A stretch of DNA of 55,532 bases from CAYRGG01 sp964423745. Lineage in GTDB: Bacteria > Pseudomonadota > Gammaproteobacteria > Competibacterales > Competibacteraceae. This document shows positions 1 through 8,259 of the stretch, in pieces (within the stretch, counting starts at the first letter, position 1; each line of letters opens with the position of its first letter). The stretch spans positions 1-55,532 of the forward strand of contig CAYRGG010000025.1 of NCBI GenBank assembly GCA_964423745.1, in the 5' to 3' direction. Below the pieces are notes generated by a model. That model made no database searches and had not been told where the DNA came from. It saw only the letters and a program-made list of their open reading frames with translations. The translations under genes and the position numbers were made by a program.

Positions 1-86
1 CCATCGCTCGAAGTATGCATATTCAATGCACATTCGTCAAATTCTAACAAGCTGGAGAATGGCAGTGATCGGTTTAAATTGCAGCC

Positions 87-170
87 TTAATCATTGATTA
101 ATATATCATTAAGATTTCTTGCCAGTGTGCTTTTTCCTGCACCCGCATTTCCCAGCAGTAGTATCTTCAC
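87..170 (-). pseudogene. P-loop NTPase N-terminal fragment
   Basis: Reading leftward from a GTG at 170, the first 27 residues form a beta strand followed by a perfect Walker A loop (GNAGAGKST), as at the start of adenylate-kinase-like or topology-modulation P-loop kinases. A stop at 87-89 ends the frame ten residues later. The frame is open upstream to about 221, so the start is uncertain. With no Walker B or lid region this cannot be a working kinase; it is most likely a gene fragment among other debris at the left edge. Family assignment rests on the loop alone. Confidence 0.4.
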
Positions 171-246
171 GTCCCGTAGCCTTCCTGCAGCCAAACAACT
201 AAACTCAGCCACTGCAAGCAGTTAGCTACAGTGATGGCTTGGAAGA

Positions 247-417
247 TCAAGCCGCAACCAGGCTTCTGTCATTTTGAATAACAATCTGTGGGTCAGGATC
301 CTGTAGAGGAATAGGGAGGAGCCCTTCGTCTTTCAATAGATCCATGTGCTCCAACATGCCCCATTTGGCTTTATAAATACAATCGTGAATGCTCCGCTCA
401 TGACGCTGTGCGTCCAT
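247..417 (-). other. Short unidentified ORF, probable gene fragment
   Basis: A 56-codon frame from ATG 417 to TGA 247 has protein-like composition: a basic amphipathic start, a WGML segment, then a proline-rich end (GLLPIPLQDPDPQI). I do not recognise the family. It overlaps the tail of the HlyD remnant in another frame and lies between broken genes, so it may be the C-terminal end of a lost gene whose upstream part was replaced by the HlyD fragment. Nothing proves that it is expressed. Confidence 0.25.
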
Positions 418-689
418 AAGCGGCTTCCCAATCCCACAGGTGAGAGAGGGTGACCGGCATTCTCGGTGCTGATGTCTTTCTTTTCAACAAACGCATGGCC
501 TTCGAGAGCCATGGTATCTGGTACGATAGTTACAAGCGGCGCTCCCGCCAAGACCATTTGACCTGGTGCAACATGAGCTTTAGTAATCAAACCATTGATG
601 GTGCTGGTATAAAGCGTCTCATTAACTGTTGTGTACTGCTTAGCCCAGAAAGAATAAGCAATACCCACAGCTAGAATGATGGCTACGTT
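333..689 (-). pseudogene. HlyD-family membrane fusion protein remnant
   Basis: In the minus frame open from 689, a hydrophobic segment (AIILAVGIAYSFWAK) is followed by a segment typical of the second half of type I secretion membrane fusion proteins: TSTINGLITKAHVAPGQ, then LVTIVPDTMALEGHAFVEKKDI and NAGH. An intact HlyD/PrtE protein has about 400 residues; here the membrane anchor is joined almost directly to the beta-barrel/lipoyl region, and homology stops near 455. The long coiled-coil hairpin and the C-terminus are missing. The remnant begins inside the 3' end of the TIR gene in another frame, so the two were joined by rearrangement. Confidence 0.6.
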
Positions 690-1137
690 TTATTGCTTTA
701 GAGTCTTCAGGATTCAAGCTGTCTTCGATGAAGTCAGTAAGTCTAACTAAAATTTCTTTTTGAGCGCGTTGCGCTAATTTTATGAGCGGTTCGTTAGGGT
801 TGTTAATGGCTTGAAAGCCGGCGAGAGTGGTCTTCTTAAATCGGCTAGGACTAACAATCAACGGAAGAATAACAGCACCGTCTTTCTCGGCTGCTGCTAG
901 TAGGGTAGGCAGCTCGGTGTTGGCGATATAATCAGATGCAAGAAAATCGGCACTTACTAATAATACCGCCACTTTCGCCTCATCAAAGACATGTTGGATT
1001 TCTTTCTCCCACTGTGAACCGGGTTTGATGTGCGTGTCATCCCAAACAGTCAATCCCTGCGGCACTAAGGGTTTGAGATGAACCTGAAGACACTCCAGCC
1101 ATTCCTTGTCAAAGAATAAATTAAAGTTAGTAACCAT
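640..1137 (-). pseudogene. TIR-domain protein remnant
   Basis: The 165-residue frame matches the TIR domain found at the front of bacterial TIR-NACHT/TPR proteins: WDDTHIKPGSQWEKEI (BB-loop region), AKVAVLLVSADFLASDYI, then ELP with the Glu expected to be catalytic in TIR NADases, then ILPLIVSPSRF and FQAINNP. ATG 1137 is preceded by AAGGTGAT. The usual first strand (F-I-S-Y-S-H-K-D) is missing in this frame, but a similar LIYS lies in the adjacent frame just upstream of DKEW, which suggests a frameshift. The last 16 residues are out-of-frame HlyD sequence. TIR domains of this type usually act as abortive-infection effectors, but with both ends damaged this is probably a relic. Confidence 0.6.
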
Positions 1138-1254
1138 ATCACCTTCCCCATCGCAGCTTGCCTCTGAAAGTCTATACTTAATCTATGTAGGGTTTTCTTC
1201 GTAGAGAAAATGCCTACTGTTGTCTGAAAAAACCACCAACGAGGAGTAATAAAC

Positions 1255-1473
1255 ATGGCTGACAGTAGTATGTATAAAGTCATTCAAATTATTGGCACAA
1301 GCCCGACTTCCTGGGAAGAAGCGGCCAAAAGCGCTATTGAGCATGCCGGTAAGAGCTTGCGGGACATGCGCGTTGCAGAAATTGCTGAGCTGGATATGAA
1401 AGTGGAAAACAATTTAGTAACTGCCTACCGGGCTAAGGTTAATGTTTCGTTCCGGTATGAAGGAGAAGGATAA
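1255..1473 (+). CDS. Dodecin, flavin-binding protein
   Basis: This 72-residue protein has the full dodecin pattern: a YKVIQIIGTSP strand, a helix starting SWEEAAKSAIEHA, a LRDMRVAEI strand, and a closing YRAKVNVSFRYE strand. Trp20 in SW-EE is the residue that stacks on bound flavin in dodecins. The family forms hollow dodecamers in the cytoplasm that store or buffer FMN/riboflavin. GAGGAG stands 7 bases before ATG 1255. The gene appears monocistronic, with about 210 bases on the 3' side that hold no clear terminator or gene. Confidence 0.93.
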   Translation: MADSSMYKVIQIIGTSPTSWEEAAKSAIEHAGKSLRDMRVAEIAELDMKVENNLVTAYRAKVNVSFRYEGEG

Positions 1474-1687
1474 AAAAACGAGATAGAGAAATGCTGAATA
1501 AAGCATTGACTCATGGGTTTATGACTAAAATTTTTTAGATGAACGCTTTTATTGCTGATAAGTCAAATGGATATGACAGCGACGCTTGTGTAAGGCAGGG
1601 ATGCTTTTTTACTTGTCTATTGTTTTATCCGTTTAATGTCTTGCCGAGTGCTGCTTTAAGCTTATCGGTGTAATAAAGGTAACCCCC

Positions 1688-2143
1688 ATGAGAGAGTGGA
1701 TTGAGATCTGTCCTAAGACGGTGGCTAAAATAATGGGATGGCTATGTTTTTTTAGCCTCGTTCATTCTGGTGTAGCAGAGCCCGAAGGTTTACGACGTTT
1801 TAACGAAGCACAAAATTTGGATTTAAAAATACGTCAACAGCAAACGCAGCGAGAACCATCCTCATCCTCTAGGCAACAATTGCAAAAACGCTTTGATCGG
1901 CAACGTTCCCAACAGCATAACTTGCAATCGAGACAACTGCGCCAAATACCAAAATCCCGCTTACCAGCGACAACTGTTAAACCCAAAAACAGCGTTCGAC
2001 GCAGCTCAATAGAACGTTTTGAACGTGAACAGAGAAGCCAATCATTAGGATTCAAACTAGAGCCAGCGCAACCCGTCGGAGAGTCAGTATCATCGAAGCG
2101 AGGCAGCTCTCCACCGTTTCAACAATTTTTCAATGACAACTGA
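1688..2143 (+). CDS. Secreted Gln/Arg-rich basic protein, unknown function
   Basis: The protein has 151 residues. After a basic start comes a hydrophobic segment (about residues 15-29) and a possible signal peptidase site near G-V-A-E, so export is likely. The rest is low-complexity and very rich in Gln, Arg and Ser, with alternating QQ/R tracts and no cysteine, and looks disordered. I recognise no domain. The start ATG 1688 follows AAAGGTAACCCCC. It converges with radC, whose stop is 5 bases away. Possible roles are a nucleic-acid- or wall-binding envelope protein, but that is only a guess from charge. Confidence 0.6.
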   Translation: MREWIEICPKTVAKIMGWLCFFSLVHSGVAEPEGLRRFNEAQNLDLKIRQQQTQREPSSSSRQQLQKRFDRQRSQQHNLQSRQLRQIPKSRLPATTVKPKNSVRRSSIERFEREQRSQSLGFKLEPAQPVGESVSSKRGSSPPFQQFFNDN

Positions 2144-2148
2144 TGAGT

Positions 2149-2823
2149 TTAGAGCAAACCTCGTTCCGCAAACGACACGGTCTGCCCATCGCCAATCACA
2201 AAATGGTCCAACAGCCGCACGTCGACAATGCCTAGCACCTCTTTTAAACGCAGGGTGATTTGCTCGTCGGCGCGGCTGGGTTCCGCAACGCCAGAGGGAT
2301 GATTGTGGGCTAAAATGATCGCAGCCGCATTGTGATAGATAGCCCGTTTAACCACCTGGCGCGGGTGTACCGACGCGCCATCGATGGTGCCCCGAAACAG
2401 TTCTTCGAAAGCAATGACCCGATGGCGGCTGTCCAAAAAGAGACACGCAAAAACCTCATGGGGTTCATGACGTAATCGAGCGGCGAGGTATTGTCGGGTG
2501 GTGGCTACGCTTTCCAGTGGATTACCCCGTTGCAGAGTCGCTTCCAGATAACGACGGCCCAATTCCAGTACAGCTTGTAGCTGTACATACTTAGTGGGTC
2601 CAAGCCCACGGGTTGTACAAAAACTTTGCCGATCCGCATCTAACAGCTGGCGTAGACCGCCATGCTGACTCAACAGATCCCGAGCTAAATCCACCGCACT
2701 AAGACCTGTGACACCGGTGCGCAAAAAAATGGCCAGCAATTCAGCGTCTGATAGGGCAGCGGCACCCCGGTGTAGTAGCTTCTCCCGAGGCCGTTCACCT
2801 TCGGGCCAATCACAAATAGCCAT
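2149..2823 (-). CDS. radC: RadC-family JAB-domain protein
   Basis: The protein has 224 residues, normal for RadC. The N-terminal third carries the helix-hairpin-helix-like UPF0758 region (WPEGERPREKLL, LSDAELLAIFLRTG). The C-terminal two thirds are the JAB/MPN+ metalloprotease-like fold with its zinc signature HNHPSG followed by an Asp eleven residues later (SRADEQIT). Despite the name, a DNA repair role is not established for the family. It starts at ATG 2823 without a strong ribosome site. It faces the histidine operon divergently across about 220 bases and converges with the basic secreted protein. Confidence 0.93.
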   Translation of the reverse strand: MAICDWPEGERPREKLLHRGAAALSDAELLAIFLRTGVTGLSAVDLARDLLSQHGGLRQLLDADRQSFCTTRGLGPTKYVQLQAVLELGRRYLEATLQRGNPLESVATTRQYLAARLRHEPHEVFACLFLDSRHRVIAFEELFRGTIDGASVHPRQVVKRAIYHNAAAIILAHNHPSGVAEPSRADEQITLRLKEVLGIVDVRLLDHFVIGDGQTVSFAERGLL

Positions 2824-3045
2824 AGCGTCTGTCTATAATAAAAAAACAAATTTGCTGCCATTGATTACTTTAAAAAATGGCAGCGCTTATGAAAGTTGAC
2901 TCTGTTATAGTAGCGACAAAACCATAGCCACTTTTGAGGGTATTCGAGTTGTCATGAATTAACGTATCATATTCAATCTATAAGCCAATCACCCTATGCT
3001 TTGTTTTTGCCTCATGTAACAATTGTAAAGTTCAGCATCCTTATT

Positions 3046-3639
3046 ATGGCGACACGATCAGCAACGATAACCCGAGAAACTCTGGAAACGCAGATCCAAG
3101 TGACTGTGAATTTAGATGGTCAGGGAGAGGCTAACTTGCTTAGCGGTATTCCCTTTCTCGATCATATGCTTGAACAAATTGCCCGGCATGGCATGATGGA
3201 TTTGAGCATCCACGCAAAGGGGGATTTGCATATCGACGATCACCATACGGTGGAGGATATCGGTATATCTTTAGGTCAAGCGGTTAGACAAGCTGTTGAT
3301 GATAAAAAAGGCATTTATCGCTACGGCCATGCCTATGTGCCCTTAGACGAAGCGCTTTCCCGCGTGGTGATTGACTTCTCCGGTCGTCCAGGCTTGGAGT
3401 ATCATGTCGACTTTCCCCGCGCTAGAGTTAGTAACTTTGATGTGGACTTATTTCGTGAGTTTTTTCAAGGCTTTGTAAATCATGCGCAGGTTACACTGCA
3501 TATCGATAACCTACGCGGTCGCAATACTCACCACATCATCGAAACCGTGTTCAAAGCCTTTGGTCGCGCTCTGCGTTCAGCGGTAGAACGAGATCCCCGG
3601 GGACAGCAGAAGATACCGTCCACTAAGGGTAGCCTTTGA
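3046..3639 (+). CDS. hisB: Imidazoleglycerol-phosphate dehydratase
   Basis: HisB converts imidazole-glycerol phosphate to imidazole-acetol phosphate in histidine synthesis. This is the monofunctional dehydratase of 197 residues; the histidinol-phosphatase half seen in enterobacterial HisB is absent. The two manganese-binding histidine clusters are intact: FLDHMLEQIARHG with DDHHTVED, and FVNHAQVTLH with GRNTHHIIE. An upstream TTG at 3001 would add 15 residues, but ATG 3046 (MATRSATITRET) matches the family start. It is the first gene of a hisB-hisH-hisA-hisF-hisE operon. Confidence 0.96.
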   Translation: MATRSATITRETLETQIQVTVNLDGQGEANLLSGIPFLDHMLEQIARHGMMDLSIHAKGDLHIDDHHTVEDIGISLGQAVRQAVDDKKGIYRYGHAYVPLDEALSRVVIDFSGRPGLEYHVDFPRARVSNFDVDLFREFFQGFVNHAQVTLHIDNLRGRNTHHIIETVFKAFGRALRSAVERDPRGQQKIPSTKGSL

Positions 3640-3679
3640 TTAGCTCTCTTTTCTATTAATCTTATTTCGAAGCGTTCCC

Positions 3680-4324
3680 ATGGCAAGTATTGCAGTCATC
3701 GATTATGGTATGGGTAACCTGCGCTCAGTGGCAAAAGCCCTTGAGCACGTAGCCCCCGAGGTACGGGTTTTAGTCACGCAAAAGGCAGCGGATATCTTAC
3801 AGGCTGATCGGGTTGTATTTCCTGGTCAAGGTGCCATTCGCGACTGTATGCGGGAACTTGAGCGCTGGCAATTGATGGAGGTGGTGCGCCAAGCCGCTGC
3901 TGAAAAACCTTTTTTAGGTCTCTGTTTAGGACCGCAAGCCCTGATGAACTTTAGTGAAGAAAACGGTGGCGTAAATTGCCTCGGTATCTTACCGGGTCAA
4001 GTGGTGCGCTTTCCCAAGGATCTACAAGACCCAAGCAGTGGTGAAAAACTTAAGATTCCCCATATGGGTTGGAATCGAGTTCAACAAACCATTTCTCATC
4101 CCCTATGGAAAGGCATCCCCCAGGACAGCCGTTTTTATTTTGTGCATAGTTATTATTTGCAACCCGCCACAGCAGATTTGCAGACAGGCATTACCCATTA
4201 CGGTTTTAACTTCGCCTCAGCCATTGGCCGCGACAATATCTTTGCGGTGCAATTTCATCCCGAGAAAAGCGCCCGCTTTGGTCTGATGCTATTGGCTAAT
4301 TTTGTTTCTTGGAGTCCGGGTTAA
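3680..4324 (+). CDS. hisH: Imidazole glycerol phosphate synthase, glutaminase subunit
   Basis: HisH releases ammonia from glutamine and passes it to HisF, which makes IGP and AICAR. The 214 residues show the class I amidotransferase triad: Cys82 in GLCLG, and His193 and Glu195 in FHPEKS. The oxyanion strand is FPGQGAIRDC. It lies 40 bases after hisB and 44 before the hisA start, which fits one transcript. The partner HisF is two genes downstream. Confidence 0.96.
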   Translation: MASIAVIDYGMGNLRSVAKALEHVAPEVRVLVTQKAADILQADRVVFPGQGAIRDCMRELERWQLMEVVRQAAAEKPFLGLCLGPQALMNFSEENGGVNCLGILPGQVVRFPKDLQDPSSGEKLKIPHMGWNRVQQTISHPLWKGIPQDSRFYFVHSYYLQPATADLQTGITHYGFNFASAIGRDNIFAVQFHPEKSARFGLMLLANFVSWSPG

Positions 4325-4368
4325 CCGGCAATAATAGACGATTAACACAAAAATCATCGAGTAAGGCT

Positions 4369-5103
4369 ATGTTGTTGATACCTGCTATTGACCTTAAAGA
4401 CGGTCAGTGTGTACGACTTCGCCAAGGCCGGATGGAAGACGTAACAGTATTTTCCGAAGATCCCGTTGCCATGGCTGGCCGGTGGGTGGAGGCGGGCGCT
4501 AAACGTCTCCATTTGGTGGACTTAAATGGCGCCTTTGCGGGCAAACCTGTTAATGCGCAAGTGATTCGTCGCATTGCCAACGCTTTTCCTGATTTACCCA
4601 TTCAAGTGGGTGGTGGTATCCGTGATGCAGATACGGTGGATGCTTACCTTAATGCCGGGGTCTCCTTCGTGATTATTGGCACCAAAGCCGTTAAAGAACC
4701 GCACTTTGTTAAGACACTCTGTTTAGAATATGCCGGGCACATTATTGTGGGTCTCGATGCCAAAAATGGTAAAGTGGCTATGGATGGCTGGTCAAAATTG
4801 TCCCGCCATGACGTGATCGATATGGCGCGGGTTTTAGAAGGTGACGGCGTTGAAGCTATCGTCTATACCGATATTGGACGCGATGGCATGATGCAAGGCG
4901 TCAATGTAGAAGCCACGGCTGCCGTAGCCCGCGCTATTAATATTCCGGTGATCGCTTCAGGCGGTATTAGCCATTTGGATGATCTGCGGGCCCTCTGCAA
5001 AGTCCAGGAAGAAGGTATCATGGGGGCTATTATCGGCCGGGCCCTTTATGAAGGGGATATTGATCTTGCGGCTGCGCAAACCCTTGTGAATTCCCTCGGT
5101 TGA
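4369..5103 (+). CDS. hisA: ProFAR isomerase
   Basis: HisA is the TIM-barrel isomerase that opens the ProFAR ribose to PRFAR. The 244 residues begin LLIPAIDLKDG with the catalytic Asp, and the second catalytic Asp lies in YTDIGRDGM. Phosphate-binding loops are QVGGGIRD and ASGGISHLDD. The open frame extends back to 4309 inside hisH, but ATG 4369, 8-9 bases after GAGTAAGG, is the family start. Confidence 0.96.
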   Translation: MLLIPAIDLKDGQCVRLRQGRMEDVTVFSEDPVAMAGRWVEAGAKRLHLVDLNGAFAGKPVNAQVIRRIANAFPDLPIQVGGGIRDADTVDAYLNAGVSFVIIGTKAVKEPHFVKTLCLEYAGHIIVGLDAKNGKVAMDGWSKLSRHDVIDMARVLEGDGVEAIVYTDIGRDGMMQGVNVEATAAVARAINIPVIASGGISHLDDLRALCKVQEEGIMGAIIGRALYEGDIDLAAAQTLVNSLG

Positions 5104-5153
5104 GGATAGCTATTGGGTAGTTTGTTCAAGCCAGATACACAGGTCTTGCAATC

Positions 5154-5927
5154 ATGAACCTAGCAAAACGCATTATTCCTTGTCTTGACGTGGACAAGGG
5201 CCGAGTGGTTAAGGGCGTTAACTTTGTGGACATTCGCGATGCTGGGGATCCGGTGGAAGTCGCTCGTCGCTATGATGAGCAAGGCGCCGATGAAGTTACT
5301 TTCCTAGATATTACAGCCAGCTCCGATGCGCGAGATATCTTAATCCATGTGGTAGAACAGGTGGCTAGCGAAGTTTTTATCCCCCTCACCGTAGGGGGTG
5401 GTATTCGTTCTGAGCAAGATATTCGCTACTTGCTCAACGCGGGCGCTGATAAAGTGTCTATCAATACAGCGGCGATTTCTGATCCAGATTTTGTGCGTCG
5501 TGCCGCTGAACGTTTTGGCAACCAGTGTATCGTCGTGGCTATTGATGCCAAGGCAGTACACAGTGAAGGAGAAACGCCCCGTTGGGAAATCTTTACCCAT
5601 GGTGGTCGTCAACCTACCTATATTGATGTCATTGAATGGGCTTGCAAGATGGCTGACTATGGCGCCGGGGAAATACTTCTCACCAGCATGGACCGAGACG
5701 GCACTAAATTAGGGTTTGATTTAGAGTTGACGCGAACCATTAGCGAGGCTGTGCCTATTCCCATTATCGCCTCCGGGGGTGTCGGTAATTTAGATCATTT
5801 AGTGGAAGGCATTGTCCAAGGTAAAGCAGATGCCGTGTTAGCGGCCAGTATTTTTCACTTTGCTGAGCACACCATCGAGCAGGCCAAAACCTATATGCAA
5901 AAACAAGGTATTGAAGTGCGTCTTTAA
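5154..5927 (+). CDS. hisF: Imidazole glycerol phosphate synthase, cyclase subunit
   Basis: HisF takes PRFAR and ammonia from HisH and produces imidazole-glycerol phosphate plus AICAR. At 257 residues it is full length. It shows the barrel motifs RIIPCLDVDKGRVVKG (catalytic Asp in CLDVD), LTVGGGIRS, and TSMDRDGTK with the second catalytic Asp, then IASGGVGN. It shares its half-barrel pattern with HisA just upstream, as expected for these paralogues. The next gene is hisE, 120 bases on; hisI, which often sits between them, is not there. Confidence 0.97.
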   Translation: MNLAKRIIPCLDVDKGRVVKGVNFVDIRDAGDPVEVARRYDEQGADEVTFLDITASSDARDILIHVVEQVASEVFIPLTVGGGIRSEQDIRYLLNAGADKVSINTAAISDPDFVRRAAERFGNQCIVVAIDAKAVHSEGETPRWEIFTHGGRQPTYIDVIEWACKMADYGAGEILLTSMDRDGTKLGFDLELTRTISEAVPIPIIASGGVGNLDHLVEGIVQGKADAVLAASIFHFAEHTIEQAKTYMQKQGIEVRL

Positions 5928-6047
5928 ATACATAAAGCAATTACGTCTAACTTATTTTATTATCAAATAAATTGACGCACTTTATCTCTTTTTAAAACTC
6001 TAACGCCATGCTATCAACTGGCCAGATTAATAGAAATAGCAAATAAG

Positions 6048-6377
6048 ATGGATAATGCCAATACTGATGTTTTGCAACAACTCGCGGTGGTTTTAGAGTC
6101 CCGTAAAACCGCCGATGCCGATACGTCTTATGTGGCTCAGCTATATACAAAAGGTTTGGATGCTATTTTAAAAAAAGTAGGTGAAGAAGCTACCGAGACG
6201 GTAATTGCTGCTAAGAACGGTGATCCTCATCAGCTAATCCATGAAACCGCTGATTTATGGTTTCATACTTTGGTGATGCTGTCCTACTGCGAACTCGGGC
6301 CCGAGGCGGTGCTCCATGAATTACAACGACGTTTTGGATTATCGGGCTTACAGGAGAAAGCTTCTCGCTCACAATGA
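6048..6377 (+). CDS. hisE: Phosphoribosyl-ATP pyrophosphatase
   Basis: HisE hydrolyses PR-ATP to PR-AMP, the second step of histidine synthesis. This is a stand-alone 109-residue all-alpha MazG-fold protein: SYVAQLYTKGLDAILKKVGEEATETVIAAK holds the EExxE-type metal site, followed by HETADLWFHTLVML. In enteric bacteria HisE is fused to HisI; here it is separate, and the HisI cyclohydrolase must be encoded elsewhere. The 120 bases before it are AT-rich and hold no gene. The tatABC genes follow, a common arrangement in gammaproteobacteria. Confidence 0.94.
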   Translation: MDNANTDVLQQLAVVLESRKTADADTSYVAQLYTKGLDAILKKVGEEATETVIAAKNGDPHQLIHETADLWFHTLVMLSYCELGPEAVLHELQRRFGLSGLQEKASRSQ

Positions 6378-6449
6378 GGATGGTTTATAGCTTTAGTCAA
6401 ACCTACTCTATATTAATTAATTAATATTAATTTTTTGAGGTAAATAGTT

Positions 6450-6716
6450 ATGGGTATTAGTATTTGGCAACTCCTGATTGTTCTTGCCATCGTTATTTTG
6501 CTATTTGGCGCCAAGCGTTTGCGTACCCTCGGTGGTGATCTGGGTACATCCATCAAAGGTTTTCGTCAGGCCATGAAAGAAGGAGAAACAGAACAGGATA
6601 ATCAAACTGTAGACAAAAAGGTAGATCCTTCTCCACAAGGACGAGTTATTGAAGGAGAAGTGTCACAGAATGAAACGGCGCGTCCAGATTTAAACAAAGA
6701 AAACCGCCACGTTTAG
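6450..6716 (+). CDS. tatA: Sec-independent translocase subunit TatA
   Basis: TatA forms the pore-like assembly of the twin-arginine pathway for folded proteins. The 88 residues show a short membrane helix (ISIWQLLIVLAIVILLFG), the hinge FGAKRL, an amphipathic helix (LGGDLGTSIKGFRQAMKEGE) and a charged tail. ATG 6450 follows TTTTGAGGTAAATAGTT, with GAGG as ribosome site. A substrate encoded in this window is the amidohydrolase at 45.8 kb, whose leader carries an RRRFLG Tat motif. Confidence 0.95.
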   Translation: MGISIWQLLIVLAIVILLFGAKRLRTLGGDLGTSIKGFRQAMKEGETEQDNQTVDKKVDPSPQGRVIEGEVSQNETARPDLNKENRHV

Positions 6717-6787
6717 TTTAAGTAGCCTGTAGCAATACACCAGACACAAAGTAAAACAATCATGTTATGACCGTTTAGGTAACCAAC

Positions 6788-7168
6788 ATGTTCGATGTGG
6801 GTTTTTGGGAACTTACTTTGCTTTTTATTGTGGCACTAGTCATAGTGGGTCCCGAGCGTCTGCCACGTTTAGCCCGTACCGTGGGACTATGGATTGGCAA
6901 AGCGCAACGTATTGTCAGTGAAGTCAAAGAAGAGGTGGAAAGGGAGATTAGAGTTGAAGAGATCAAAAATTCCATCAGCCAACAAAGCGGTAGCGAAGAC
7001 ATAAAAAAGCTAGCAGATCGTGTCAAATCCATTAATTCAGAAGTGCAAGAAACATTAACGGATGCCACTAGACCGGATAAAAAGAATACTTTGCCTCATG
7101 GAAAGGCTCCGATATCCTCCCCATCGTCTGATCAATCAGACACGACTTCTAACTCACCAGCAAAGTAA
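6788..7168 (+). CDS. tatB: Sec-independent translocase subunit TatB
   Basis: TatB pairs with TatC in the receptor complex that binds twin-arginine signal peptides. The 126 residues start MFDVGFWELTLLFIVALVIVG, the TatB-type membrane helix with its early acidic residue, followed by PERLPRLAR and a long charged amphipathic helix rich in E and K. The tail is polar and disordered (SSPSSDQSD). Length and the F-D-V-G-F-W start distinguish it from TatA. It ends 9 bases before tatC. Confidence 0.95.
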   Translation: MFDVGFWELTLLFIVALVIVGPERLPRLARTVGLWIGKAQRIVSEVKEEVEREIRVEEIKNSISQQSGSEDIKKLADRVKSINSEVQETLTDATRPDKKNTLPHGKAPISSPSSDQSDTTSNSPAK

Positions 7169-7177
7169 ATCACAAAC

Positions 7178-7960
7178 GTGGCTGATTTTGATCAAGAGCA
7201 ATCCTTTCTTAGCCATTTAGTAGAACTACGTATTAGGTTAGTACGTGCTGGGATTGGTGTACTCATTGTTTTTTTAATGTTGGCACCCTTTGCTAATTCT
7301 ATTTATCACACTTTGGCAGAACCTTTATTAGCACAACTGCCTACCGGTCATGAAATGGTAGCGATTGACCCGGTGGCACCTTTTCTTACCCCTGTTAAGT
7401 TAAGTTTGGTTCTGGCACTGTTCATTGCCATACCGTGGACCCTTTATCAAGCTTGGGCCTTTGTGGCGCCGGGTCTTTATCAGCATGAAAAGCGCTTAGT
7501 GATGCCATTAATCGTCTCTAGCACAGGGCTCTTTTACTGCGGTATGGCTTTCGCCTACTTTGTTATTCTGCCTATTTTCTTTGCCTTTATTACTGGCACG
7601 GCTCCTGAAGGGGTCGCAGTGATGACGGACATCAGCAAATATCTGGATTTTGTATTGACGCTTTTTTTTGCTTTTGGTATCGCTTTTGAAATACCGGTTG
7701 CCGCTTTTATTTTAGTGATGACTGGCATCACCACACCAGAAGCACTCATCAGCAAACGACCCTATGTCATTTTAGGCGCTTTCGTTTTTGGTATGTTACT
7801 CACACCGCCTGATATTATTTCTCAGACGTTGCTTGCCATACCCATGTGGCTGTTGTTTGAAATTGGCGTATTTCTCTGCCGAGTGATATTAAAGCGCTCT
7901 GAAGACTCCAAGGAGTCATCGACAACAGTATTAAAGAGCTACGACGATACGGATGCTTAG
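7178..7960 (+). CDS. tatC: Sec-independent translocase subunit TatC
   Basis: TatC is the polytopic receptor for twin-arginine signals. The 260 residues begin with the conserved cytoplasmic SFLSHLVELRIRLVRA and have six membrane segments, including the signature FVAPGLYQHEKR after the second and PVAAFILVMTGITTPEAL near the fourth. Translation starts at GTG 7178 (residues V-A-D-F-D as Met-Ala-Asp). No clear terminator separates it from the oppositely oriented small gene 25 bases away. Confidence 0.96.
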   Translation: MADFDQEQSFLSHLVELRIRLVRAGIGVLIVFLMLAPFANSIYHTLAEPLLAQLPTGHEMVAIDPVAPFLTPVKLSLVLALFIAIPWTLYQAWAFVAPGLYQHEKRLVMPLIVSSTGLFYCGMAFAYFVILPIFFAFITGTAPEGVAVMTDISKYLDFVLTLFFAFGIAFEIPVAAFILVMTGITTPEALISKRPYVILGAFVFGMLLTPPDIISQTLLAIPMWLLFEIGVFLCRVILKRSEDSKESSTTVLKSYDDTDA

Positions 7961-7985
7961 CCAGGAACAGATGATGCAGCGACCA

Positions 7986-8207
7986 CTATCCGCCGCCTTT
8001 CTCCATTGTGATCTCGTCCTCGACTACATGCGTTAAATTGATTTTATCTATTTTAAGGGTCACACTAACTGGAAGCCGTTCGTTTCCCTTAAGTTCTCCC
8101 TTTTCTAAAGCCTTCTGTATTGCGTTTTCAATTTCACGTTGAGATGTAGTAACACCAACCTGCTTGAGAAACTTCCGTACCGACATGTTTAAGTCATCTT
8201 GATTCAT
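7986..8207 (-). CDS. DUF6494-like small protein
   Basis: Starting at ATG 8207 the product has 73 residues: MNQDDLNMSVRKFLKQVGV, SQREIENAIQKALEKGELKG, a beta-rich end with VSVTLKIDKINLTHVVED, and a short acidic tail. This matches the pattern I recall for small proteobacterial DUF6494 proteins, whose function is unknown. A longer frame runs to 8285 and overlaps the kinase gene, but the internal ATG preceded by AGAAAGAG is the better start. It lies downstream of the kinase on the same strand, so the two may share a transcript. Confidence 0.7.
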   Translation of the reverse strand: MNQDDLNMSVRKFLKQVGVTTSQREIENAIQKALEKGELKGNERLPVSVTLKIDKINLTHVVEDEITMEKGGG

Positions 8208-8259
8208 GGCAAAGCTCTTTCTATTGTAAAAGGCCAATTTACCTAAAGTATCCGACTCC

